Source: Pseudeuparius sepicola (lineage: Eukaryota > Arthropoda > Insecta > Coleoptera > Anthribidae). Taken from it: a stretch of DNA of 64,000 nt. A model generated the notes under the pieces. That model saw nothing but the letters and a program-made list of their open reading frames with translations, was not told the origin of the DNA and made no database searches. The first letter of the stretch is position 1, and every line of letters starts with the position of its first letter. The stretch lies in assembly GCA_963920635.1 (NCBI GenBank), contig OY987301.1:23788501-23852500 (forward strand). The letters run 5' to 3'. Shown here in pieces: positions 1-10,340 of the stretch. Position numbers and translations under genes: made by a program.

Positions 1-42
1 TCGCATTATTGTTGACAATAATTTATAAACCAAGTGACATTT

Positions 43-727
43 CCTCAGCAGCGATTGTCTTTTCAACGTCCACCACTAATATGATTTTCCAAGCGTTAAG
101 CAAACCCCGCATTTTATGGGCGAAAAGTGGGTTTTTCGTAAATTAATCGAAAATTACTGCATTTAGGTATAGGAAACCTTACACAAAGTTTTCATCATTT
201 TTAGTGATGAATAAGATCGCATTTCAAAAATGGGGGTTTCCATTTGAAAATTTTGAGATTTAAGCACATTTTGAATGTAATTTTTAGTCATGTTTTGTGA
301 ACACCCTGTATAAGAACGGATTTATTTCTCAGCAGAGATCACTAGGTCAGGACTTCTGTTACACGATGCCAAAAATTCTTGAAATTTCGCGGTTTCCTCG
401 TATAAATTGCTAATTGACTTTAGGTCTGCACCTGTCATTTTTTTCGGAAAAATGCAAATATCTCAAAAACGGTTGGATTTAGACATAGGACATGTTGCAT
501 GTTTTTGATCCAAAATGATGCCTAAAATTCAAAAATGCAATAATATACAGGGTGTGCCATTTGAGATAAGAACTTTGATATCGACTTCCGGTATAACCGG
601 AAGTGCCAGATTCACCAAAATATTTTAGTTGGGCAGCGCCCATCGGCATTGGTGAGGTGCCAAATTTTCAGAATTTTCCTACTTTTAGTTGGCCATATAT
701 AGATCGATGCAGTTCGTGGTGGGCCAC
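43..727. repeat. Left copy of composite inverted repeat
   Basis: This stretch is the reverse complement of 63314-64000, with only scattered differences and small indels. It contains two internal CAGGGTG-type ends pointing away from each other: ACACCCTGTA near 301-310 and TACAGGGTGTG near 547-557. It therefore looks like two TA-type element arms flanking about 235 bp of other sequence. The same order occurs in the partner, so the three parts were copied as one unit or are one element with internal end motifs. A 21-bp palindrome (ACTTCCGGT, centre TATA, ACCGGAAGT) lies near 582-603. The first 42 bases show nothing recognisable. Confidence 0.8.
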
Positions 728-748
728 CCTGAATACCGACAAATTTAA

Positions 749-932
749 TCAACTATTTTTATAGATTTTTTGGCGTAGAACCGAATGGAATAATTAGTTT
801 TTTGGTAGCGTTAATAGTTATATATATATTTTTAAATGGAAACCATAGTTCATATCTCAAAAACTATTAACGTTACCAAAAAAACTAATTATTCCATTCG
901 ATTCTACGCCAAAAAATCTATAAAAATAGTTG

Positions 933-933
<1 letters not shown>
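749..933. repeat. 185-bp hairpin (inverted repeat)
   Basis: Arms of about 69 bp (749-817 and 864-933) are almost perfect reverse complements, running from TCAACTATTTTTATAG to CTATAAAAATAGTTGA, around a 46-base AT-rich loop. The hairpin ends exactly where the following (TA)n tract begins. It may be a small foldback or MITE, but no target duplication can be defined because the right flank is simple sequence. Confidence 0.85.

Positions 934-987
<54 letters not shown>
934..987. repeat. (TA)n microsatellite
   Basis: About 27 uninterrupted TA dinucleotides follow the hairpin that ends at 933. The tract offers a landing site for TA-targeting transposons and could extrude as a cruciform. Confidence 0.97.
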
Positions 988-992
<5 letters not shown>

Positions 993-1205
993 AGCCAGGA
1001 GAGAGGTTTCCAAAAAATCGAAAATTTCAGTCCTGCGCCAATGCGCGGAAACTATAAAACTTATCTAAAATCTGATTGGTCCACCAAATTTCTCTCAAAA
1101 AAGTAGTATGGTGACGTGAAAACCGCAACCCTGTAGCTTTAATAATAACCGAGAGTTTTGAGAAAAACACCCAAAAACACCCAAAATGCGACACCCTGTA
1201 CTTAT
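988..1205. mobile_element. Solo arm with CAGGGTG-type end
   Basis: The stretch ends in GCGACACCCTGTA at about 1190-1202, the inward-facing right end shared by many TA-type elements in this window. No matching left end was found between the TA tract and this end, so it is probably a truncated element or a single arm. Confidence 0.4.
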
Positions 1206-1506
1206 ACTGGTATCTCTGTTTTCTAAAACATCTTGTATCACTTTAACAGGACATATCCAGTATGTGCTTCCCCCTACCGTGATATATAAAACGTAAGCCC
1301 AAATCTCACTAGTTGCTAATAGGTGGCGCTCAATTTGATTCTGTATCACGTGGATTTGTTGGCCCTGTTGCCAAATATCTTCGGCAGTGTCTATTGAAGG
1401 ACACACTGTACAACACATAGTAACTGCACACTAAAAGGGAGAATTGGAAGCACAGAAAAATTCAAATAGAGAGTGTTTTGCATGGTTTTCAGCGGGGTTG
1501 AAAGGC

Positions 1507-2608
1507 AAGGGCAAAGTCTAGAGAATACTATAAGTCAGCTCACTTCTTTGTCTCTCGGAGAAAACAACAATTTTTTGCGACTGGTCGTAAATCAGCCTCG
1601 AACCGCTCTCAGCTACATATAGACCGGGAGATATAGTGACAGATTTTTGGACGTGATTTTACTCAGTATGCCTTGCAAAGGGCATTATGTGGCACAATAA
1701 TAAGGTATGAATCAGAGAGTCATCCTGGGTTCTTCATGTGAAAAACTGAGTTTTCAATTATTCGAAAAATATGCGTTTTGATATGATTTTAGTCAGGCTG
1801 CCATGTGTTTTATAATGAAGTTCAAAATAGAAAATTCCTCGGAAAACCATAGCGTGGGTTCAAAGGGCTATTATTGTCACGTGAACTTGTATTTTAATAA
1901 TTAGTTTTTCCACGTTTCTGAACAGGCTGCCAAGGAGAAGTATGCAAGTGCTTGTTATGAAAATGCCGAAAAAAGGATGGCATACCTTTTACGCTTGTCC
2001 AAGTACTGTTTAAATTGAATGTTATTTAATAATTTAAACGATTTCATCGATGTTAAGTGTACTTGGATATGCGCAAACGGTATGCCATCTTTTCTTCAGC
2101 AGTTTCATAACAAGAACTTGCATACTTCTCATTGGCAGCCTGTTTAGAAACGTGGAAAAATTAATTATTAAAATACAAGATCACATGGCAACAATAGCTC
2201 TTTGGACCCCCCTAACGGTATGCCTATGGTTTTCCGAGGAATTTTCTATTTGAACTTCATTATAAAACACATGGCAGCCTGTATAAAATCATATCAAAAC
2301 GCAAATTTTTCGAATAATTGAAAACTCAGTTTTTCACATGAAGAACCCATGATGACTCTCTGATTCATACCTTATTATTGTGAGAATATGTGCCACATAA
2401 TGCCCTTTGCAAGGCATACTGAGTAAAATCACGTCCAAAAATCTGTCACTATCTCCCGGTCTATAAGCTTATTTTCTTATCAAATAAGATATCGATCGCC
2501 GTACTCCGATGACGGCGGGCCGAGGGAGCGGGAGACGGCAGGGGGAAACGTTTGTTTACACAAGGCCGAGTGCGCCGGCTTATAGTATTCTCTAGACTTT
2601 GGCAAGGG
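1507..2608. mobile_element. Foldback element with outer and inner inverted repeats
   Basis: The inner arms, about 1617-2012 and 2050-2465, are reverse complements running from TATAGACCGGGAG inward, with a short AT-rich loop that is itself partly palindromic. Outside them, a second pair at 1507-1534 and 2578-2608 (AAGTCTAGAGAATACTA) is also inverted. The spacers between outer and inner arms differ on the two sides; the right one (about 2500-2577) is unusually GC-rich. Two single-arm relatives of the right arm lie at 29431-29715 and 33886-34220. No transposase coding capacity is seen. The open frames here are by-products of the arms. Confidence 0.8.
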
Positions 2609-4287
2609 GTAACGGCCGTATTCGTGTTTTTTGCCTAGTGACCCTTCTATGGTTATATCTTCGGTTATATATTTTATGAGATTAACAGGATTACGTGCTT
2701 TAAAAGCGGTGACGTATTTCCTCACAGTATTTAAATATGGAGGGTTAAGTGCCTCTTTTCCGCTGGAGCCTTCTTCGGTCTCTCGGTGTCTTCGGTGCGT
2801 CCGATCTATACTTTTCTACACCACCGCTGTGATGTTGCTCATCCGTACTAGAGTGTCCGCTAGTATTAATATTTTCTAAATTCCGGCTCGCGGTCGGTTG
2901 AAAGTGGATGATCTCAATCTTATTAATAATTAACAATTCTAGAGGAGAAGACCGTTGGACACTCTGGCCCGTTAACAAGAAAATAAAAATTTCACGAACG
3001 TCTGGCGTTAGGGCACTGCTAAATTTTCGCAGGGTGAATATTTTAAGTCGCAGCTGAATTTATATTCAAGGTAAATGCTCCCAGGAGGAATACTTAGAAC
3101 GGGCGCGTACGTGAAATTTAATCTAAACACGCCATAGGACGGCGTCTCTGTGGCAGGATTTGCCCCTTGAACTATGCAAATGTTTACTTACCTGCCATGT
3201 GTCACGATCCGCCTCAGCTTTGTGCCTATCTTTTAAGGTAATCGAATGCAGGAATCTAGGTCAGGAATCCATGAAGAGTGCCAGAAATTGTATCGGTAAA
3301 TGTGGTCATTTTATGTGTCTCACTGTAACTAAAAACTATGCCTGAACGATGTAAATTAACCAGATGTGTTACTTTATTTTGAATGAAGAACACATTAATT
3401 TGTATGGGTATAACTTTTTGGCAAAATTTTTGTTTGGGAAATGGTTTCGACTATATAATTCTTAAGGAAAAACCACAACCACATGCCCTTCAGTTTCAAA
3501 TCTAATTATTATTTACTCTCATCTTACGACCAAAATATTACAAAAGTCATCTAAGTTATTATGGGCCAAATTAATACAGCAGGTGGGAAATAATCTAATT
3601 ATTCCAAATCCACCCGAGCATTATATTCATATCAATGTTTTTCACTAATAATTGAGTCAAATGTTCGGTACGATTAAATCCCACAAATTTGACCATAAAT
3701 GATTGTAAATTAGTTTACACTTTTAATCGGTACGTAAACAAGTTTTCATCAATAATTATTATGATACATTTGAAACTTTTATTTAAATTCGCATAAATAA
3801 TAAATACATTTTTTGAAAACAAATTATTGTTGGAACGCTAAAGCTTAACGCCAAAGTTAAAGGAAAACTAAAATATGAAGTAAAGTTTCAAAAACCATAG
3901 CTTTCTGTAAGATGCTACTCAGTGCTCATTGCTTGACGAGTTGACGGAAGTGAGTCCCTAACAATATCTGCTACATTTATAAAAACTGAAAAAATCTTAT
4001 TGTGTAGTATAGTAATAGTAGTAGTAATTTATCTTAATTTTAACTTAGTGCCTGAATTTTGTTGAAAACTTTATGGCTAGATATTTTTGCATTTTGTTGG
4101 AAATTTGATTGAGATTTTTCAAATTCCAATTTTAATTTCATTATATTCTAATCTCAAAAAATTGATATATTTGTGTTTGAGACCGTGCGAGATAATAATT
4201 CCTTATCGATTTTTGTCCTATAAAACAGCTAATAGTTCTTCTCGATTTTGATGAATTGACCTAGATTTTAAAAATATTTAGTACCTA
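2609..4287. other. No supported gene or element
   Basis: Mostly AT-rich sequence without a recognised protein, RNA or transposon end. A splice-donor-like ACTTAC on the plus strand near 3187-3192 (GTAAGT on the minus strand) is preceded on that strand by a short open stretch, but no acceptor or homology supports an exon. Confidence 0.5.
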
Positions 4288-5508
4288 CAGGGTGTCCAAC
4301 TTTAAAACTGTACAAATCCGTAAAATCTTCATTTTTGGAGATAATCGCCTAACCCTTTTTTTGCTAAAAAGGCCGCTTGTTTTGACCCTCCTGCCATTTT
4401 CAAAATGCAAATCCAGGGCCGGCTGCGATTTTTTTATACCCCCGATTTTCACGAAAACCATTTAGCGATTTTTTATTTAAAATCTGACCCCACAGCGTTA
4501 ATCAGAACACCCCAAAACCCCCATATACCAAATTTGGGCAAAAAATATACAGGGAGTTCCATTCTGCGGGGTGTCAAAACTTGAGCAAAATAGGCATTTT
4601 AAAAGCATCTGGCGAGTCAAGTGTGCTATGGAATCCCTTCAAAACAGTTGAATGGTCAACAGGACCACTCAAGGTGTTGGTATGCAAAGGTCCAATACAA
4701 AATATACAGAGTGTTCTTATCTGTGCCATCTCAAATTACTGAATTTTTGGAACTTTATACGGGTCAAAAATCGAGTATATCAAAACCGCTTCACACACTA
4801 TAAATGAACTAAATCTAAAAAATACAGAAGCCTGCCAGTTAGTAAGTCCATATCAGTTAAGATGGCTGGTGTGCCACAACAGGAAACGCACAGAAAATGT
4901 ATCATCTTAGACAGTGACTTTGTTGAGAAAGGTCCAATAATTTAAATTGTTTTTATTTATTAGTTGGCATTTTGTAAAGAAATGCATTACTTTTGGGTTT
5001 ATCAATATTTTTTCAATGATTCCAGAGCACTCTTGATCCGTATAAGTTTCATAAAATTTCAGAATTTTGAAATGGCTCAGAGAAAAGTACCCTGTATTTT
5101 TTTGTAGTAAATATTTTCACACCAATATTTTGAGTAGTCCTGTTGACCATTCAACTGTTTTGAAGGGACTCCATGGCACACTTGACTCGCCAGATGCCTT
5201 TAAAATGGCTATTTTGCTCAACTTTGACACCCAGCAGAATTTTTTTGCTCAAATTTGGTATATGGGGTTTTGGGGTGTGCTGATTAACGCTGTGGGTTTA
5301 GATTTTAAATAAAAAAATCGCTAAATGGTTTTCGTGAAAATCGGGGGTATAAAGAAATCGCAGCCGGCCCCGGATTTGCATTTTGAAAATGGCAGGAGGG
5401 TCAGAAGAAGCGGTTTTTGAAGGCCTTTTAAGCAACAAAAAGTTTAGGCGATTATCTCCAAAAATGAAGATTTTACGGATTTGTACAGTTTTAAAGTTAG
5501 ACACCCTG
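4288..5508. mobile_element. Foldback element, copy A
   Basis: The element starts CAGGGTGTCCAAC and ends with its complement GTTAGACACCCTG. Arms of roughly 480 bp face each other around a loop of about 250 bp. The left flank is TA; the right flank is CA, which fits a mutated TA duplication. Each arm carries internal end-like motifs (TATACAGGGAGTTCC, and a degenerate ACAGAGTGTTC near 4709), so the arms may be built from nested older ends. It is collinear with copy C (41181-44638) and shares its core, but not its outer arms, with copy B (39942-41172). No transposase is encoded; mobilisation would need a factor supplied in trans. Confidence 0.85.
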
Positions 5509-6210
5509 CATGTGCCTACAATACTTTTTTGGATGACATATTTAACAAAAAAAATATTTTGAAAATCGTCCTATAAATAAAAATTGTCTTAAGTGGGACA
5601 CACAGTTAAATGCGAGTTGGCGGCTCTTGCACCCCAAAAACATTTTTAATGTAATTTAAAAAGTCCGTTAAAAAAGGCTAGACTCTTATTATGTAATTTT
5701 CCTGCTTATAGTACTGTAAAACATTATTTTCGGAAAGAACTTACCAAAACAGTTAATTTTATGAACGGTCGAAGAAATAGAATTTACTTACCAGAAAACA
5801 TATATATAGCAAAAGATGACATTATAAATAATCAGATTTTCAGAGGTCGACTTGCACGCAGAGCAAAAAGTTCAGAATTTTGGCGCACATTGAAATTTTG
5901 CGGTCTAAACTGAACTTACGTGGAAATTATTTTATAGTTCATTATATAGGTAGGTATCGGAAAACTTTTCAGTATACTTCGATTGACCTAAGCTAGGGAT
6001 ATTTCAGTTTCATTCATAAACTTCATAAACTTTCCGTGATATTTCACGCTTCAATGCAGCTGTTGACCTGTTTCAGCAAACATTTAGGGATCCTTAGTAT
6101 TTGAAATATGGTATGCTCATTATCGAGTTATAATAGATAATTTTACAGGGTCTCTCAGAGTAAGTGATTTAATTAAAGCCTGTAGATAGGGGACATAATA
6201 AATAGTAGGT
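5509..6210. other. No supported gene or element
   Basis: AT-rich sequence. I see no recognisable coding region, RNA gene or transposon end. Confidence 0.5.
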
Positions 6211-6746
6211 AACTAGGATGACCTTGGGCTCTATATATATATTCTGAAATTTAACGGTTTAGAAGTTATTTGAACTTTTATGATTTTCCAGAAACTTCGT
6301 ACTTCTCCGCACAGAAATCACTATTTTGTTAAAACTAGTGAAATGATTCGCAGATATATTCTGATCCATTAAATTTTTTATTTACAGTTATTGCAAATAG
6401 GTATGTATTTTCTATTTTTATTTTTGGTAAAAGGGTACTTTCAACACAAACGACCATTTAACAAACTTTTACAGTAGACATTGTACATTTAGTTATTTGC
6501 TGTAGGTTAATACTTTCCCAAGGTAGTGTTTAGGCTAAATGTCTACATTGATGGGGCAAGCCAAATTTCTACAATTTTGCTTTGAATCTTGATTTTTGTT
6601 GCACAATTTCACTTTTATTAAAAATAAAAATAAAAATTACATATTTGCAATAACTGTACTTATATAAAAAATTAAGGTAACCCTTTCACTAGTTTCATCA
6701 AATGTGCTTGTGCGGAGAAGTACGAAGTTTCATGATCATCCTAGTG
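6211..6746. mobile_element. Degenerate foldback
   Basis: Blocks on the left recur inverted on the right: AGGATGACC near 6212 with GATCATCCT near 6735; AAACTTCGTACTTCTCCGC at about 6291-6309 with its complement at about 6714-6732; and the segment around TTACAGTTATTGCAAATA at about 6384 with TGCAATAACTGTA near 6646. The arms are interrupted by unmatched stretches, so this is an old or partly converted foldback. Exact ends and target duplication are not defined. Confidence 0.6.
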
Positions 6747-7137
6747 ATTTCTTCTATTCACAGGCTTCATTTGAACTGGACCAACACTACCTATATTAAA
6801 GACATATGCATAGCGCTTGCTGTTGCAATTTTTTTATAAAATAAAAACATGTAAATATATTTCTGTTACAATGATTTGCAAGCAAGCAAGAATACATTTT
6901 TTATCTTCTGGTTTGAAGTGAAGTCCATATATATGTATGGTTAATTATACAGCGTAAGTAAGCATAGAACCTATTAGATTTTTCAGTTTTTTCTTTAAAT
7001 AGTGGAATAATATTATTGTTTGCTTTAGGATTTTAAACAATTTTTCTGTTTTTACTCATGCATATGTTACCAAATACCCTTCCAAAATATACTATAGAAA
7101 TCAACTGGTTGAATAGATCATTCAAAATATAGTGTTT

Positions 7138-7425
7138 ATTCTTCTGCAATTCACGCAATGGTCTGATACGATTTTCTTCATGTGCATATTAATTTCATGT
7201 TATCACAAACAAATGTACCTAGGTATAAAAAAGTATGAATTCGTTACCGTAAGAAGAATGTAAATCGTAATAAAGTTCTATATTTAAAATATAGGATATT
7301 CTAAACGTCATAAATTGACATGCCATCGAATTGATAAGTACCAGTGACTATAGCTTTCTATAGTCACTGTAAATACCTATAACCACAGAGTACCCCTCTA
7401 TATAGCCTAGAATAAGTCGCCATAT
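7138..7425 (+). repeat. Diverged dispersed repeat, copy 1
   Basis: The order of blocks matches 25315-25565 in the same orientation: AATTCACG(C/T)AATGGT, TTATCACAAACAAA, GAATTCGTTAC, GTAAATCGTAATAAA, ATATTTAAAATAT and ACCACAGA(G/A)TACCCC. Spacing differs by small indels. Copy 1 carries an extra stretch with a 12-bp perfect hairpin (7342-7369) that is absent from copy 2. The family is unidentified. Confidence 0.6.
7342..7369. repeat. Short perfect hairpin
   Basis: CAGTGACTATAG is followed, after a 4-base loop, by its exact complement CTATAGTCACTG. The stem is too short for a microRNA precursor. It is absent from the homologous region of the repeat copy near 25500. Confidence 0.85.
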
Positions 7426-7795
7426 TTTTTTGTATACTAGCTCCATTCCCCAGATTGCATCAACAATGAAATTATGTCTTGCTTGGTTCTTTAAAATAGT
7501 GTCGGTCCAGGTTTGGACTATTGACTCTGGGACACACTGTACAGGTATTTTTCTTTGCTATTGCAAAGTTAGTAAGTACCTACAAAGTGAGTCTATCTGC
7601 GAATCCAAGAATCGAATTGCACAAGAATGAACAATGCTTGGAGAAGGCAACCTGGCAATTCCTTGGGTGTATAGTAAAATAGAACCTTTTTTAATCTGCC
7701 AACCGGGGTCCCTTCCGACTGTCTCCTGCACTTCACGTTTTCAAACAATAATGAGAAGGCCATGAAAATTAGCAATATGGAGAGACAGCATTAAC

Positions 7796-9107
7796 TAGAG
7801 ATTTACGGATTGACTTGATATTCAAGCTACTTGACTTGACTTGAAATCAAGTCAAGATCAAGTCAAGTAGTAATTTTCCAATATCAAGTCAAGTTAAATA
7901 TTTATTTTTCAAGTAATTTAAAAATCAAGTTTTTCTTGACGCTACTTGATTACTTGATTTTTTATCAATTTCAAATTTTATTTTTATTAGGTAAATACGC
8001 AACTAATGCAAACGCGTGATCGTTTCTGTCTCTGTCAGCTCGGAGCTCGGGGAACTACCACGCGAGCGTGAACCAGATATATGCGGAGGTGGGGAGAATG
8101 AGCGTCAAGCTGCGCGAACTGACCAATTTTGTCTCGCGCCATTTTGAACAGACTTTGCCCAGTTTATATACCTACGTATATTAATAAAAACCTTAAATTC
8201 AATCCACCTAATCTATCTAGTAATAAATGTAATTGATACAGGAAGATACGGCACTGAGAACTGAAAAAAGTAAACAAACCTATTGGAAAATCCTTACCGG
8301 AAAAATATATTTCCACACGTCTTTCTCTTGTAAAATTCTTACAGTCTTTCACAGAACACGACAAACTCTAAAATCAATCGAAATTACTTCGAAAACTCCA
8401 AATAAAAACAGGTAAGCACTCCGCACCCAGCCGGTAAAATGTCAAAAGTGCGTCTTCAAAATGGCCGGCAGATTGTAGACGAAAATCATTATGCTCAGTA
8501 GGTAAAAGCGCGTTCTCCTATCTAGCGCGAACGTAATCTTTCCACGATCAGAGGTTCCCAACAATCCCAACCAGTGTTCCGCCCGCTGATCACCTTGGAT
8601 CACTAAATTCAGGTCCTCGAAATAAAGTTAGTGGACATTTTCGCTGGTGTGGAGTGTGGGACAAGGGACAAGTAAAAATTTATTTTTAAATCCTCAAACT
8701 GTTTATTTCGGACTTTGGGGCCCTTACCTACACACACCGAACAAAAAAGTTCTGTGGTACCTGTTCAAAGAAAGGTTGAGAACCACTGCTATAGATAAAT
8801 ATCCCGATTTTAATCGATTGCGCATCGAAAACTCAACGAGTTTTGCGCTATATAATCATTTAGATTATGTGGAGCTTGCAGAAATGGTTCATGCGTTGTT
8901 TATTCTGTATAAACAAGGGTGTTTGTAATATAGATTTGTAATTCGTCATCAGCAATATCAAGTAGATTGAAATTACTTGATATCAAGTCAAGTAATAACT
9001 AGTTGAAATCAAGTCAAGTCAAATATGTAATTTGTCAAAAGCTTGATTCTCAAGTCAAGTCAAGTTATTTGTTAAAATGTCAAGCTACTTGACTTGATGA
9101 AACCCTA
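7796..9107. mobile_element. Non-autonomous hAT-type element
   Basis: The ends are TAGAGATTTAC at the left and GAAACCCTA at the right (complement TAGGGTTTC), imperfect short terminal repeats of hAT type. They are flanked by 8-bp near-identical direct repeats, GCATTAAC (7788-7795) and GCATTAAT (9108-9115), the duplication length expected for hAT. Subterminal regions at both ends are packed with short CAAGT/ACTTG repeats in both orientations, which in hAT elements are typically transposase binding sites. The interior holds a locally CpG-rich stretch (about 8010-8150) and a nested smaller element. No hAT transposase domain is recognisable. Confidence 0.8.
8549..8788. mobile_element. Nested hAT-like MITE
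   Basis: The left end CAGAGGTTCCCAAC and the right end GGTTGAGAACCACTG are imperfect inverted repeats (CAG(A/T)GGTTC(C/T)CAAC), the form typical of hAT/Charlie ends. It lies inside the larger hAT-type element. The flanking 8 bases (TCCACGAT and CTATAGAT) match poorly, so the insertion is old or the ends are coincidental. The open frame at 8647-8928 crosses its right end and is not a gene. Confidence 0.5.
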
Positions 9108-9115
9108 GCATTAAT

Positions 9116-10340
9116 GTAATACAATGGGCCCTTTTCGCGCTATTTTTTATAAACCTATCATGAAGTATCTTGGAAATAAAGACCAAACATATTTTTCCGA
9201 CTTTGTGTGACTGCGAATTTTTGTGTTGTTGACATCCTGTTACTATGTCTGTTTTTCACGTTTTTGAGTTTGAGAAATTTTATATTTCAAATTTTGAATG
9301 GATGTTGTCATTGATCCAAAAAGTGCCGGGATATTATTTACATTTAGCTACAACGTGTTTGCCGAATAAAAAATTGTGTAGTACCTGAATGAAAAATCGG
9401 GCTCTAGTAGGTACCTAGGTACATGAAAATGTTAAACATTAAAAAGGAACATCTGGGGCGTTTCTAAGAGTACTTTCCTTTAAAGTTTAATAATAATCTA
9501 ATAAAACTATATAACAGAAAAGTGTTTCATTGGTGATATTGTCAATTTTTTTATTTGAAGTAATTTTGACCAGTAGTAAACCTACCTGTAAACGACTGTG
9601 CGCTTAACGAGCTTTAGCGATGCATTCTTGCGAAATATTAAAAAAAGTTTTCTGGTGTAGCGGAAATTCCTTTGAAAACAATTTACTTTTGATAAACGAT
9701 TTTTAACTTAGTTTAATGAATCTGTCTCCCTTTTTAACACCATAATAACTTTTATAATCTAAAGTGATTTAACGTCTCCATTGCTATTTCTTGGCCGAAT
9801 CTATGCATTTTCGGAAAAATCGCGCAATCCTCATTTTGTTAAATGAAACTAAGAGATCAATTAGGTAATATTCTCCTAGTCATAACTGTGATAGAAGCCT
9901 AGTGCCTAGTCCGGCCCTGTCGGGCTTCCTAGATGTTTATAATCGCCCTCCCGTCTGAAAAATGTATAGTATAGTATGTGCTTAACGCCTGTCTTTCAGA
10001 TGAAATAGTGAATCGGAAAAGCCATTCCGACGTTTGGACCATTTTCCGATTTGGGTGGCGCCTGGTCCCTAGATATCGTTCGAGGCATGCGCAAAGGAAA
10101 AAATGGTTGGTTTTGTTTTGTTGCTTTTTCGAGAATTCGTCCAGAAAAGCTTAAAAACCAGGCTGGGAGAAACTTAAGTAGACCTTTGTTATTGACTATG
10201 CGCGGTTCCATATACACCTGCACCTGTACTTTGAAAGGTTTTTTCCCTAGAGGAAAACATTTTGTATTTTACATTTTAATTCCCAAGCACTTTTGTAGAT
10301 TCTTCGCAATTTTCTAGCCCTAGTAGGTGGGGGTGTCTTT
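9116..10340. other. No supported gene or element
   Basis: AT-rich sequence with overlapping short open frames on both strands near 10000-10300, none recognisable. Confidence 0.5.

Noticed and set aside
1095..1418. 107-codon minus-strand frame with IDTAEDIWQQ and ITVGGSTYW resembling a mariner-type transposase C-terminus
   Set aside because: Only vague similarity, and the frame runs across an unrelated CAGGGTG-type end at about 1202. Not enough to call a transposase.
8647..8928. 93-codon plus-strand frame inside the hAT-type element
   Set aside because: It crosses the right end of the nested MITE, so it is not a transposase remnant.
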